Part shown: in pieces, positions 44,086-57,960 of the stretch
How the letters are laid out: the number at the start of each line of letters is the position of its first letter
Position numbering within the stretch: the first letter of the stretch is position 1
Source of the DNA: Wyeomyia smithii
Taxonomy: Eukaryota > Arthropoda > Insecta > Diptera > Culicidae
Length of the DNA: 64,000 nt
Direction: 5' to 3'
Assembly: GCF_029784165.1 (NCBI RefSeq)
Contig: NC_073696.1
Coordinates: forward strand, 113,244,665-113,308,664
Notes under the pieces: model-generated
What the model was told of the DNA's origin: nothing
Database searches by the model: none
The model's input: only the letters and a program-made list of their open reading frames with translations
Program-made: the position numbers and the translations under genes

Positions 44086-45750
44086 TTACACTCCCCCAGA
44101 CACCTGCTGGTTCCTGTCCCGACCCACTAAAACCCCTCTAGTCTCCAGCCCTGGTCTTCCCGGAACGACGGTTAAGTATTCCGTCGGGGAGTGACTTTTG
44201 TGCGTGATGCACCCTCATTACTCTTATAACTTCTTAGCTAACTACCCGGAGACTGGTAGGTAGCTACCACTGGCGTGTTGGTGGTTGACCCGCCACACAC
44301 GTTGCAGCTCCAGGACAATCTGGCCGCGCTCCAGATGTCGAGATCGAAGCACATCCTCCGGACTAGATTGTTCGGAGTAGTACCTGGCTCGCTCACAGCC
44401 ATCATGTCGCTCCTCGCTCTTACGAAACGGAGGCATACGAAAAGACATGCTCAGCAGTCTTCTCCATCTCCTCGCACTCAGGACACATGGAGGAACCCCA
44501 GGTGTCCGAACCTGTGCAGGTATTGCCTGAAGCAACCATGGTCTGAGTCAGGTGGAAGTTCACTTCGCCATGGCGCCTCCCGACCCAGCCGGATATCTCC
44601 GGAATAAGTCGGTGCGTTCATCTGCCCTTTGTGGAGTTAGACCATTCCCGCTGCCAGTGGAGCATCAACATTGACCTCCTGGTACCTTGTATGCCCCTTG
44701 TATCACGTTGGTCGAAACATTCTATGTACTCCTTGATGGCGATGCTGATAGGCATCATGCCGAACAAGATACAGATTGCATCGTATGACACCATTAGATA
44801 CGCAACTCGCAACTCTCAGGCACATGAGCCTGTAGGTACTTTTCAGTTTACCACGGTAACTGTTAGTACCTAGCGCTCTGGATAACACTGGCCCACCATA
44901 CCTAAGTAGGGACTAAACCACGCTGACAAGAAGTCTTCGCTTGCTGCTATAAACCGCTGAGCTATTGGACATCATCCGAAATACTGCTGCCATGGCTGAT
45001 GAGGCCCTCTCTCAGGCATAGTCGACGTGACTCCCGAACGTGAGCTCATCGCCAACTATAACACCCAAGAGCTTCAGAGATCGCTTTGAGGTGATGGTGC
45101 AGTCTCCGGCTCTGTTCTCCGCCTGTTGCTCCGATTTACGGTTGTTCACAACCATTACCTCCGTCTTATGATGCGCTAACTCCAGTTTTCTGGAACGCAT
45201 CCAGTCCTCGACCTTGCGTATACAGTGAGCGGCCGTCAAATCGACCTCCTCGATCGAAGCCAACGATCACAACCTCTACAGGGAACTTTAGTTTCAACAC
45301 CCCGTCATACATGACGTTCCACAACACCGGACCCAGCATAGAACCTTGCGGAACTCCTGCGGTGATTGGGACGCACTTCTGCCCCTCCTCCGTGTTGTAA
45401 ACAAGTACTCGATTCTGGGAGTAATTTTCCAGAATCTTGTGTGGCTGGAGGAATACAGCATTTCAAGATTCATCTGCCAGGTCCGGACCAAGCACACGCC
45501 ACCTTTCCGTCGGTCTTCCTCTTCAGCATCCTTTGGAGTTTCTTGTCGGAGTCTTGTCAGGGTCGTCGGCTGTCTGGAACCGGGTTTTCTTTCGATGCTC
45601 TGATTGTTGTTCAACAGTGTCAAGATGTTGTAGATGCCGAAACGGGCGTATCCGGTGTCCACGAACTGCCGCACGATGTCCGTTCTCGTGCTGACTCATG
45701 GGTTACTCTGATTGATAGTTCCGCCAGTGCGTGTAAAGGTAAACCCATGA
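44086..45750 (-). pseudogene. R1-clade retrotransposon ORF2, 3' remnant
   Basis: On the minus strand 45263-45012 gives AAHCIRKVEDWMRSRKLELA, then HHKTEVMVVNNRKSEQQAE and KLLGVIVGDELTFGSHVDYA, the RT region after the active site. 44888-44618 gives VSYDAIC, GMMPISIAIKEYIECFDQRD and WQREWSNSTKGR. Near 44450-44500 a shifted frame gives CPECEEMEKTAEHVFSYA, the C-terminal zinc finger of this clade. The RT part nearest 45300-45690 is scrambled (LCWVRCCGTSCMTG corresponds to a P-Q-G-S-x-L-G-P-x-L-W-N block read out of frame). Multiple frameshifts show it is dead. Orientation is opposite to the R1 ORF1 remnant at 11935, so they are separate insertions. Confidence 0.8.
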
Positions 45751-48700
45751 AAAATCGGCAATTTTGGCGAGTTTTTTACTACAAACGTAATGAGACGTAT
45801 CTCGTTTATAGACGAATCGCTAGAATTTCATGAACTCGTTACCTTAGAAGTTGAATATCTCCACAACGGCACATATTGCATTTTGTTGATAGGAGATTTT
45901 CATGTAAAATATTCTGCTAAACACATTGTTGACAATAAATTTCAAAAAAGTGGGGGTGTTTTGAGAAACACGCAATTTTAGGTTCCAAACGCAAACATAT
46001 TATTGCTGGCAACATTGAGCGCAAGATTTGATAGAGTCATTAGCTTGAAAATTTCATAATTTCATTCATTGATGCAATGTAACAAACCCACACTTACAAT
46101 TGCAGCTTAGACCTATTACTTTTTCGTACAGCGATGGAATCAAAATTGTTATTATTTGAAACATGTCATGTAGACCAGCCGTGCGACCCATATCAAAGAA
46201 AATATAATAACAAACACGCGTCTTCTTTCCATTCAAAAATAACTTCATGTATTCGTGTCATATGTCTTTCTGCGGTGATATCTTATGTGACGTAACCGCA
46301 TGTAGCTTTTTCCTTTTTTTTTTGTGTGTGAAAACAACTGTAATATTGCGGTCGCTCTTTATCGTCAGCAATAATCCCCGAGCTCTACAGTTAGCCATTT
46401 CGTCCACCGGTTGACAGATCATTTAATTAAGGACAAGAGACCTATCATATAAAGATGACAAGATGAGACGAACGGAATAAAGAAAAAAAATCATGGGAAT
46501 CTTTTATCCCTGCTCTCATTGTTAAACGGGGCCACTTTGGGATTTATTTCTTTCGTGAATAGATGAGAGTATTTTTCCTCCATATTCTCATATCAACCGC
46601 AGCGGCAGAATCCCGCTGGAAAACGAGGGTCAATTGTTTCCAGCCAGGATGCTTCTGAAGTGGCGGCTCGACTCTCACTTTCTTTACGTTCGTCCCTGCA
46701 GCGCAGGTCCTACCGTACAGTACGAGCAATTGCCTCTCAAATGCTTTGGAGTTAATTTGCGAAAAAAATACACAAAGAAAACAACTTTTGTCCCGCAATT
46801 ACCATACAAACATTAATCATTGAGGAAAATTTCACTCGCATTTATCTCGACCGAGAGTCGAGAGACTGGTCTGTTTTGGCGTTTGTCCGGGGTCAGTACT
46901 TACTGCTGGGAACTGCCATTGTAGCACAAATAGTTACATTCCCTCAATCAGTGTCGGATCGCCCTCATCATTATCGTCGCATTTATTAGCTATCTTCCGA
47001 TTTGATCGGACTCGTTGTTATTGTTGTATATTTATTTACAGTACTTCCATCCGTTGTTCCCGCTTGAAATGCATGACGATGCTGGATACACTCCTCTCAA
47101 TAGCGTTGATAATTAGTTTAAATTATTAAGTATAAAGGTACTTGACGGTTCATGGAGTCCCGGATACCGAATACATGCGATGCAACTCGCCCGCCACAGA
47201 CTGGTCGGGGAGAGAGCGAGAAACAGGAAGTGGCAAGTTTAGCTGAAGAGACTGGCTGCTGCACTTGAATACGCTATCGGTTACAATAAAAAGTTGCTAA
47301 ACGACTCTCACTTGTAGATATGACTTTTTGTCTGCCATGATAATGGTTTGCATTGTTAGAGTCAATTATTCGGTAATGATGGACAAGCGGCACCCTCCGC
47401 GCAATGAGTAGCATATCTAATTAAAGCTTTTGATATGTAGATAATTGAGTGCTTCGAATAACTTTCTATGATATGAAAAATACTGTTAGTACAAGTGTTG
47501 AAATTAATAAAGAAGAGGTTAAGTACATTGATTTGTTTCTCACAAACTCGACCGTGGTTAGTTGGTTAACTCTCCCACACATTCCACACATACTACCATG
47601 CATAGTGTCTATTTGATCAAAATTTACTATTGTTTTGAACTTTAACTCTACATATTTTAAAATAAGAAATATACCATAGTATCTGATCATTCTTTAGTTC
47701 ACATTTCATCTCGTAACTTTAGAATTACGGACCGTTCTGTAATGAAATCTGTCAATTGGGCATCTGACAAAATATTTTTCGTTTGTAAATAATTATATTG
47801 GAATGATCGGTAAGTTTTTCTGAAAAAAAGTTGTTTCGTTATTTTATTACATAAATGTTAAATTAAACGTGTAATTATCATTACATTTCATATTCATCTA
47901 CGGGGCAGTGAGGCCTTTTATTTGATATGAAGATTGTTAAAATCAATTAGGCCAGAAAGAGAATTACTGTTACAAATAGAAAAATTATAGGCTAGACGAA
48001 CTTAATCGAATGTTTTATTAATACTTGCTCCGTTCAGCCCAGCATCTAAATTGTTTTATGATTATTTCTATGCTTTACTGAGAGAAAAAATAGTGAGGGA
48101 GGGGGGTATATATGAAATAGGTTACTGTCTATAAAAACTTAATTGTTTTTAAATCGGCAATTCCGACTCACATTTTTATTTCCTGCAGTATGGGTTTAGA
48201 AGTAGGATAAGCAAAACCACGTATCACACTTTGTAGAAGAAATTACTAAACACAGAGTATAAAAATGACGATATTTATTTAACAACTCAATAGCCAACTT
48301 TTCCCGGTAATTTCTTCGACTTGAGGCCCCGTTTCAATTTACTAACTTTTCAAAATGACTGCTACGCCTACAGTTATCTGGCGAACTTCTCCAGGAGTGC
48401 CGTAGCCTGATTAATTGCATGAGAAGCAGTTAAGGGAAAAATTACCGCTGGCTCAGTGGATAATTTCTCGCCATCAAGAACTGCAATCGAATACGAGATA
48501 TTAGAGACCCAATATTATGCTGCCATAAAAGATCCATCCGTTAATTAACAACATAAACCATGCAATCTGCTATTTGGGGCAACTGAAGAAACCCTTTCAC
48601 AGTTGGAAAGTTCGATTCTTGTTTCCCGCTTGGTAGCATTATAGGCACATAAAACATTCGAGCACAAGGAACAACATTTAATTTTGATGTTCGAACTTGT

Positions 48701-51700
48701 TCGAGTTTCCTCGCAATCTTTCGCTTTGAGTGAAAACATTTTTATTAAATGTGTCAATCATGCAGTACCAAATTTGATCGCTTATGTTTGATTACTTGAT
48801 TGTTTCTTCTGAATGAAACTCGATTTGTTTGGTCCAATAACTGAGAGCAGGACATTAAAAATGTACATGAATTAGAAACACAAACAGGGGAATCTTAATA
48901 GGAATAATGTGTATTTACGTTTGTTAGATGATATCGAAGATGAATTATCTTCGTCTTAATTATAGGTAATTTAGGAATAGAAAATGTGTAGGTACAAGAA
49001 CTTACATTTAATCGTTTCTAATGATGCAAGTTTGTATTTTATTTTTATTTTTTTTTTCGGACCACTCACTGCGACCACAAATATTAACCTTTTCAGATAT
49101 CGTCCGAATGTCTTCTCCTGCTGCTCTACCTTAACCTAAAAACGGAATGCTTAATAATTTAAATAACTGATAAAGTAAAAATGCTGGAACGGCTTTAAAT
49201 TACAACGGATGGTTCAGAAGAAATTAAACACTTTTCCACATAATTACTACCAGCCGTTAGTACAACATTACATTCGAAAAAGTTATATAATCGTCAATAA
49301 TTATAGAATATAATCGGTTAACAATCACGAAAATAAAAAAGGCGTCTCATTCATACAAAACTATCGCGACAAAATTTTTTTTTGTAACTTTTTCTGTTTA
49401 AACGATAATAACGGTCGTTCGGATTTTAATCACAAATTTGAAATTTTCACCAAAACGTTCCAAAATTGCTCATATGGATTTTATCGCCAATTTTCTACCA
49501 AAAACAACTCTAGGTTCATCGTTTTCCACCCTCACAGGAGTATGGCTCAAGCAATATAAAATTATTGCCCTAGGTGACGAACCGGAAAATTCAATAAAAC
49601 TTAGATTTTGTTTGTGGAATACCCGAGCGGGCCCCGTGAAATATTTATTCGCCCACGGATGAAAGACTAGTGCAAGAGGGCGCTCGAATGGTGCCCCGCG
49701 TGACGAAACTTTATTGCAGGACGGCTGCACAGTGCAAATATTTCGACACAATTTCCCACCCAAATATTTGAGGCTGTCGGTGTTGGCTTTGCCTACACCT
49801 GATGAAAAACCATGCGTCTAAGCACTAGACGCCGGTTGAGTTCGGAAGCGTGTCGTTGTTTGTTTGTTTATGTAGGTTATTACCACGCCACTTTCAACCG
49901 TCCTTCAATCGGAATGCTGGTTGATACCTGCTTACATGAATTTCTGCTTTTCCTTTTTTTCCTGTCGACGAAGCATTTTTTATCCTTGACCATAATGCCC
50001 CTCTGGCGAAAAATCCCGGCCCTGGTACGTTTTTACTAGATGTTTGATGTGCGAGCAAAGATCAATTCGCTTCCGGCCGCTTATTCTCAATAGTGCGCAG
50101 AAAATTCCAGTAACTTCAACGTCCATTGCAGCGCGATGTTCGAGTAAATATAATTTTCATGCTCATACAATATGTATGACTGGTAAACACAAGTAAGCGG
50201 CCGCTGATGTTTGCATTCAAAATCCATTCAGCAAAACTCTGCTTCCAGAGTACTTTCGTAAAAAAAAAAACAAATTACAGCTAGGGTGCGACTGTGCTGA
50301 CGCCACACGTCGATATTACGCATTCAAAGATACTAAAATATTTATGACAATGATATTAAGGCTCACAAAGAAAAGAATTGTAAAATTGCGAATTTTCTCC
50401 AACGTTTTAAATCAGGCACGATTTGATACTTAATCGTAAATGATAGGAACTATTACGTTTTCAAATAACATCGAATTATAGGTCACTCATCCACACAATT
50501 ATCGGCAGATTTTTACATCCTCAAATCAGCCCCAAGAAAAATACGTCTATCCATAAAATTTCACGCTATTCTTAAATCCGTAAATTTGGCTTTATGTAAC
50601 AAACAAAATTTGCCTTGAATCACTCGGAAGATTCCTGCCTTTCTTCTTGTTCTTATTCGGTATGTTCGGTAGCTTCCCGCCGGATATGATCGTCATAATC
50701 ATCAACGAACGGCTCTGGGGCGATAGCGGTGTGAGAGGGAATGCAAATTCCTTTTCTTCGTTGTGCATTGACGTCCGGAACTGAGTGGTTCACGAAAAAA
50801 AAGGCTACAGTTTTGGACGACTTCAACATTAGGTTTGGAATTTGAAATTGTTTCTCTGCTAAACACGTTTCATGACTCCATCCAGCGTTAGGTTCGAGCG
50901 AATTTTTTCGTGACCAGCAATCATATCTGTGGTTTATTTTTTGTCCTGTTGCTAGCAATGCCTTCGTTTAAATTATCATAGCACACATACAATAATGATG
51001 GCTTTCCTCGGCAGTGGCAGAAGCTTGCTAACAGTCAAAGCATAACCATAGAAGAACTCCACCGGACGGTACGACACCCAGCCAACAAGCAAGCGCAAGA
51101 CTGGGTAATATCTATTGGTATGTATACATAGAAAATGGGAAGAGCTCATCTTCCATCTATTAGACTGAGGAAAGACAGCCAGCTTCAGTGTCACGCAGAG
51201 GAAAACAGACAGGAAACTGTTTGACTGCCGCACACATACCCACACACACATACACCAATCCACCCGCTGCCAGTTAACTATCTGCTCACCCGAAGACATT
51301 CGATTTTGTGGATGTGGAAATGCAAGGATATTTGGTGGTTTGCTACCGCGAGGGAAATCGTTCGGCGCTGCGAATTACATCCCGAAGCAGATTTTGCGTA
51401 ATACATTTTTAATGGTGCTGATATTAAATAAGGAAATTGCAGCTAAATTTAACTTAATGTGTCATTAATTTTTGTGGCTTTACAGGAAGAAATATGCTGG
51501 AGAAATTTGCACGCCAACAATTTAGCATAGATAATGGTTATGAATTTGGTAGAAAACTGGTAGCAATTAGCATCGCAACTACGATTTGCCATTACATTAC
51601 ATTAAGTCACATATTTAATCAAACCATTTTTATTAAAGTTTATTGGATTTTCTTAGCTGGTGATGATGAGATGATGCAAACAACCAGACGAAAGAGTCGC

Positions 51701-52652
51701 TATCCAACGGCTTAGCTTGATATTTGAGAACAAAAGGAGCAAACTAAAAGTAAGAAAAACAAACAATAACGGGTTTTTGTTCGCATTAAAAATGTTTTAT
51801 CGAAATCAATGCAACAGAAATTTTAACATAATTCAAAATAATTTACGGATTTAAAAAAAATAACAGAACTCGAACCTGTTTTACAAATTGTTTAGGTCGT
51901 ATCGTTAATGAAATAAATGTTTTTCGAAAAAACTTGATTAAAAGTATCAAACAATACCAACGATAAAAGCAACTATTTGTTTTTGCCATTCGAATTAAAG
52001 AAGTAGGGGAACTGCTCCATTATTCATCTCAGCCCGTGTATTTATCTCATACAATATGAAAACACAATTGAAAACAGGAAAAAATGCATATTTTCTCACT
52101 AAACCAATCTACTAATCCATGGAATGGATTCTTCTTAGTTTACTTTAGATTCCTCATAAAGTATAATCCTCGAAAACTCACTTAAAAGCTCTAAATTTGA
52201 TATTATTGTCGGGCATCTGCACTCGAAAACTTATTTAATTCAATCACCTACCTCAGAAAACAAAATCCGCGCAATGTTCTATACGGCTACAACGGGACTC
52301 GTTCAGCAGCCAACCAAAGTTTTCTTCATCACTAGCGGACCACTTTTAATTTTAATCACTGAACAAAATCACTCACTACACTTAGAATACTTTAATCTTT
52401 GAAATGTTCACCTCAAATTTCCTAAAACTAGCTTGAATTAGTAGAAATATATGAGATGAATTTCTACAATTCCTAAATTTCATCTGTATATATTTTCATC
52501 TGTTTTCACTGCGTTGAAGAAAATCAAAAGTTGCCAAATCAGTTTCTGTTAATACGAAAAAATCATACTAAAAATGTTGAATTATTTCGACTTAATTAAC
52601 ATAAATCGACAGCACTGCAGTGGGACCTAGGATATCAATTTTGCACGTAAAC
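45751..52652. other. Long AT-rich stretch, nothing recognised
   Basis: Nearly 7 kb with no named repeat, no convincing coding frame and little internal repetition. Frames on both strands are short and of low complexity. GC rises at about 46550-46750, 47150-47260, 49600-49900 and 51000-51300 without coding motifs. This is the best candidate in the window for unique host DNA, such as intron or intergenic sequence. Confidence 0.45.
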
Positions 52653-52665
52653 AACTACAGCGGAT

Positions 52666-52961
52666 CATTCCGTCCCGAGCGCTCGACGAAAACGGACGCA
52701 TTAAGTGATTGTCTCGCTATAAAGTCGCTTCTGTGTGAAGAAGAAAGGAAGCATTGCTTACTCGGTCGTGTTTCAAAGAGTGCGAAGTGCGGTGTAAAGA
52801 CAAACTGATAATCCGAAGGTCATCCTGCTATTGTGCTATAGCTGTGCCGCTGCGAAGCTGCCCGTTCCAGCACCGAAAGGCTCGGTGATTGTGCTATTGA
52901 AGACAACAAAAAAGAGGTACGTGATTCTTTGCCACTGTACTGTTGCGCTAGTTTGAGCGCA
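52666..52961 (+). promoter_or_regulatory. I-clade 5' leader with presumed internal promoter
   Basis: About 296 bp, starting CATTCCGTCCCGAGCGCTCG and GC-richer than the flanks. Elements of this clade are transcribed from a TATA-less internal promoter at their first bases. That is family knowledge. I see no TATA box at the right position. Confidence 0.55.
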
Positions 52962-54281
52962 ATGGATGTGGATCCCTTAGCCCCCGATCCCCCGTCTCCA
53001 AACCCACCCGACCCTGTTCCTCCTGTTCACCCCCCCTCTGTCCCTGCTTTAGTCAATCCTCGTCGCAGGCTCTACCCAGACGGATCAACGGGTCCACTGG
53101 TTCTCTACATGATGCCCAAACCAGGAGGAAAATCACTGAACACGTTACAAATCGCGAAAGATCTGACGTCACGATACAAGGCCGTGACCGAAATCGCAAA
53201 AGTCAGACCAATCAAGCTCCGTGTCGTGGTCAATGATCTGGATCAGGCCAACGATATAGCTCGCTCTGAGCTCTTTAATGTACCTTTTAGCTCTTTAATG
53301 TACTTTAATGTACTGTATGTACCTGCACGAGACGTGGAGATCGACGGTGTAATAACCGATTCGAGTCTGACTGTTTAGTGTATTCTGGGAAGCGGCGTCG
53401 GCTGCTTCAAAAAATCCACTACCGAGGCGAAAGTATTGGATGTTAAGCAATTACGGTCCATGTCGCTCGTCTCCGGTAGAAAAGTATACACTCCGTCAGA
53501 CTTGTTTCGCGTTACGTTTGCCGGATCTGCACTCCCTAGCCACGTTTCTATCAACCAGGTTCGTCTGACTGTGCGTTGCTGCAATAAGGCACGGTGTGGC
53601 AAGTGTGGGGAGACTCATGCGGAAGATTCTTGCAGTGTAAACGCTGAAAAGTGTATTCACTGCGGGGAAAATCTGCATGAGCTTTCCGCATGCCCGGTGT
53701 ACATGCAACGCAGAGATAAAATTAAACGGTCTCTTAAGGAGCGCTCAAAGCGTTCTTACGCTGAGATTCTTAAGAAGACCGTGACCATTTCTACCATAAC
53801 ATCGAACCCCTTTGATCTGTTGTCTTCAGATGAAACCGACTCTGACGAACCACTAGAGGGAACTTCTTTTGCCTGTCTTGGGGAGACTAGAAAGAGGAAA
53901 AATCTTTCCTCTCCTAAGCTTCCCAGGAAAGGACCTAAGGTTTCTCAAGATGGAATGAATAATACGAACAAATCTAAAAGTGCTGCGGAAAAGCCGAAGC
54001 AAACACCTCCTGGGCTTGCAAATTTAAAGTCCCAGAAGGAGTTCCCAGCACTTCCTGGAACATCTAAAACCCCAGTTGTTCCATTTGCACACCCAGATAA
54101 TCAAATAAACTCTGTATTGGTGAATTTTTCTAACATCGTGGACTGGATTTTTGAAAACTTCAATATACCTGATCCAATTAAAAATTTCCTCACAGTACTT
54201 CTCCCAACAGTAAGATCATTTTTGGAGCAGTTGACTGCCCAATGGCCCCTCCTTGCAGCAATTGTATCCTTCGATGCCTAA
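52962..54281 (+). pseudogene. I-clade ORF1 (gag-like), copy 2, one stop codon
   Basis: The start is ATG 52962 (MDVDPLAPDPPSPNPPDPVP). An in-frame TTG upstream at 52929 was rejected. The Pro-rich leader is followed by the conserved core (SRYKAVTEIAKVRPIKLRVV, then ARDVEIDGVITDSSLTV). TAG at 53376-53378 interrupts it. The same phase resumes and runs to 54281. Two knuckles remain, CGKCGETHAEDSC and CIHCGENLHELSAC. The first knuckle of copy 1 (about 21 residues around CQNCKQLGHTATYC) is deleted in frame. A local duplication of GCTCTTTAATGTAC near 53270-53310 adds seven residues. The C-terminal part is Lys/Ser-rich and ends in NFNIPDPIKNFLTVLLPTV and QWPLLAAIVSFDA. Confidence 0.88.
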
Positions 54282-57200
54282 TTCAACTGCGTATATGAAG
54301 GATTCTATCTCTGTCTTACAGTGGAATTGTAGAAGTATTTTACCAAAAATTGATTCGTTTAAAGTTTTGATAAATAAAAACAAATGCGATGCATTTTCCC
54401 TTTGTGAAACTTGGCTTACTTCAAATATTGATCTTAACTTCCATGATTTTAATATCATTCGCCATGATCGAGACACCCCATATGGAGGAGTACTTCTAGG
54501 GATTAAAAAGTGCTATTCTTTCTATCGTATTAACCTCCCCTCGATTCCAGGCATCGAAGTTGTCGCATGTCAAATGACAATACAAGGTAAAGAGCTTTGT
54601 ATTGCCTCAATATATATTCCTCCCAGAGCACAGGTTGGGCAACGGCTGCTCTTTGATTTAATAGAACTTCTTCCCTCGCCACGTTTGATTTTGGGAGACT
54701 TCAACTCTCATGGTGTGGCTTGGGGTTCCCCTTACAATGATAACCGCTCCTCTTTGATCTATAACCTTTGCGATGACTTCGACATGACTATTTTGAACAA
54801 CGGTGAAATGACACGTATCCCGAAACCTCCAGCGCGCCCAAGCGCTTTTGATCTATCCTTATGTTCGACGTCGCTACGGTTGGATTGCACATGGAAGGTA
54901 ATCCTCGATCCTCACGGTAGCGACCATTTGCCTATTCTTATTTCAATTACTAACGGTTCAACTCGCATGCGACCAATTGATATTCCGTATGACCTCACAC
55001 GGAATGTCGATTGGAAGTTATACGAGGAAATGATTTCAAAAACGGTCGATTCGATTCAACATCATCCACCGCTTGAAGAATACAACCTCCTCGCGGGCTT
55101 GATTCTCGACGCCGCGTTGCAAGCCCAAACGAAGAAATACCCTGGCGTAACGATCAAAGAACCGCCTCCCACTCCGTGGTGGGACAAAGAGTGCTCCGAT
55201 GCCTACACGCAAAGATCCGACGCGTATCTGAATTTCCGGGATACAGACGATGCCGACGACTTTAAACGTTATTCGGAGCTTGATACCAAGTTTAAAAGCT
55301 TGACTAAGGCAAAGAAACGCGGATATTGGCGTCGGTTCGTAAACGAGACGTCGAGGGAGACATCAATGAGCACTCTTTGGAACACAGCCCGAAGAATGCG
55401 GAATCGCGTAACGGTCAACGAAAGCGAGGAGTCTTCAAGTAGGTGGATATTTGATTTTGCCAGGAAAGTATGTCCGGACTCTGTTCCTGCGCAAAACCTT
55501 GTTCGCGATACGTCTCCGGGCCACGACGCGATAGAATCACCTTTTACGATGGCAGAATTTTCAGTTGCCCTCCTGTCCTGTAACAATAACGCGCCTGGGT
55601 TAGATAGAATCAAATTCAACTCGTTGAAGAATCTACCCGGCAATGCCAAGAGGCGCTTGTTGAACTTGTTCAATAAGTTCCTGGTGCAAAACATTGTACC
55701 GCAGGATTGGAGGCAAGTGAAGGTGATCGCCATCCAAAAACCAGGGAAGCCAGCTTCTGATCACAACTCTTATAGGCCGATTGCAATGCTATCCTGTATC
55801 CGGAAATTGATGGAAAAAATGATACTCCGTCGTTTAGACCATTGGGTCGAATCAAATGGCCTACTATCGGATACTTAATTTGGCTTCCGCCGTGCCAAAG
55901 GGACGAATGATTGTCTTGCGCTGCTTTCAACAGATATTCAGCTGGCGTATGCTTGCAAAGAACAAATGGCGTCTGCGTTCTTGGACATTAAGGGTTAATT
56001 TGATTCCGTTTCTATTGACATTCTTTCGGGTAAACTTCACCGACAAGGATTTTCTCCAATTTTGAACAATTTTTTGCACAATTTGCTGTCCGAAAAGCAC
56101 ATGCATTTTACGCATGGTGATTTGGCAACTTTTCGAATTAGCTACATGGGTCTTCCCCAGGCCTCATGTTTAAGCCCCCTTCTTTACAATTTTTATGTAA
56201 ATGACATCGACGAATGTCTGGCAAATTCATGCACGATAAGACAACTTGCCGACGACAGCGTGGTCTCTGTTACAGGAGCCAAAGCTGCCGATTTGCAAGG
56301 ACCATTGCAAGATACCTTGGACAATTTGTCTGCTTGGGCTTTACAGCTAGGTATCGAATTCTCTCCGGAGAAAACTGAGATAGTAGTTTTTTCTAGGAAG
56401 CATGAACCTGCTCAGCTCCAAGCACAATTAATGGGTAAAACGATCTCTCAGGTTTTGGTGCATAAGAATCTTGGTGTCTGGTTCGACTCTAAGGGCACCT
56501 GGGGTTGCCATGTTAGGTATCTGATGAAGGAAGGTCAGCAAAGAGTAAATTTTCTTCGTACAATAACCGGATCATGTTGGGGAGCCCACCCAGGAGACCT
56601 TATAAGGCTTTACCAAACAACGATATTGTCTGTAATTGAGTACGGGTGTTTTTGCTTCCGCTCCGCAGCAAACACACATTTGATCAAACTGGAGCGAATA
56701 CAATATCGTTGTTTGCGTATCGCCTTAGGTTGCATGCAATCGACCCATACGATGAGTTTGGAGGTCTTAGCCGGAGTTCTACCATTGAAAAACCGCTTCT
56801 GGAGCCTGTCTTCTCGTATTCTTATCAAATGTGAGGTCTTGAACCGTCCTGTGATTGGAAATTTTGAAAGGTTAATCGAACTCAATTCTCAAACCCGTTT
56901 TATGACATTGTATTTCAATCACATGTCCCAAAATATTAACCCTTCTTTGAATATTCCAAATCGTGTCAACTTATCAAATACTTCTGATTCTACTGTGTTT
57001 TTCGATACATCCATGATAGAAGAAACTCGTGGAATCCCGGATCATTTACGCGTGCAGCAGATCCCTAAATTTTTTTCCAATAAATATCGAAACATCAACT
57101 GCAACAATATGTTCTACACTGACGGATCACTTCTCGATGGGTCCACTGGCTTCGGTGTCTTCAATAACAATTTAACCGTCTCCCATAAGCTCGATAATCC

Positions 57201-57960
57201 TGCTTCTGTTTACGTCGCAGAATTAGCTGCTATTCAGTACACCCTAGGGATTATCGAAACAATGCCCACGGACCATTATTTCATCTTTACGGACAGTCTC
57301 AGTTCTATTGAGGCTCTTCGATCGATGAAAGATGTTAAGCACTCTCCGTATTTCCTGGGGAAAATACGGGAACATCTGAGTGCTTTATCCGAAAAATCGT
57401 TTCAGATTACCTTAGCGTGGGTCCCATCTCACTGCTCGATACCGGGCAATGAGAAAGCGGACTCTTTGGCTAAGGCGGGCGCATCAAACGGTGAAATTTA
57501 TGAAAGACCAATTGCTTTTAATGAATTTTTCTCATTTGTACGTCAGAATACGATCATCAGTTGGCAAAATTCTTGGACCAGAGGGGAACTGGGAAGGTGG
57601 TTACATTCCATTATACCCAAGGTATCGACGAATCCGTGGTTCAAGGGGTTGGATGTAGGTCGAGATTTCATTTGCGTGATGTCTCGGCTTATGTCCAATC
57701 ACTATAGATTTGATGCGCATCTCCGTCGTATTGGGCTCAGGGAAAGTGGTATCTGTGCCTGTGGTGAAGGTTATCACGACATAGAGCACGTTGTTTTGTC
57801 ATGCCCTGTACACCGTGACGCCAGGTCTAAATTAATAACTTCCCTCCGGGCCGAGGGTAGAGAACCAGCTGTCCCTGTTTGTGATGTCTTGGCGAGTCGC
57901 GACCTACCCTACATGTCCCTTATATACATTTCCCTGAAATCCATCCATGCCCAAGTCTAG
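54274..57960 (+). pseudogene. I-clade ORF2 (endonuclease, RT, RNase H), copy 2, two stop codons
   Basis: ATG at 54274 (MPNSTAYMKDSISVLQWNCR) overlaps the ORF1 stop. Of 1229 codons, only two are stops: TAA at 55876-55878 (CAA in copy 1) and TAA at 55996-55998 within the motif DIKGxFDS. Endonuclease: GDFNSHG (Asp 142) and GSDHLPI (Asp 217, His 218). RT: SYRPIAMLSCIRKLMEKMIL, GLPQASCLSPLLYNFYVNDI (PQG changed to PQA) and QLADDSVV (Asp 660, 661). RNase H acidic residues are present: YTDGS Asp 950, AELAA Glu 983, FTDSL Asp 1007 and NEKAD Asp 1063. The end has the finger CACGEGYHDIEHVVLSC. RNase H would remove the RNA template after first-strand synthesis. Confidence 0.93.
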
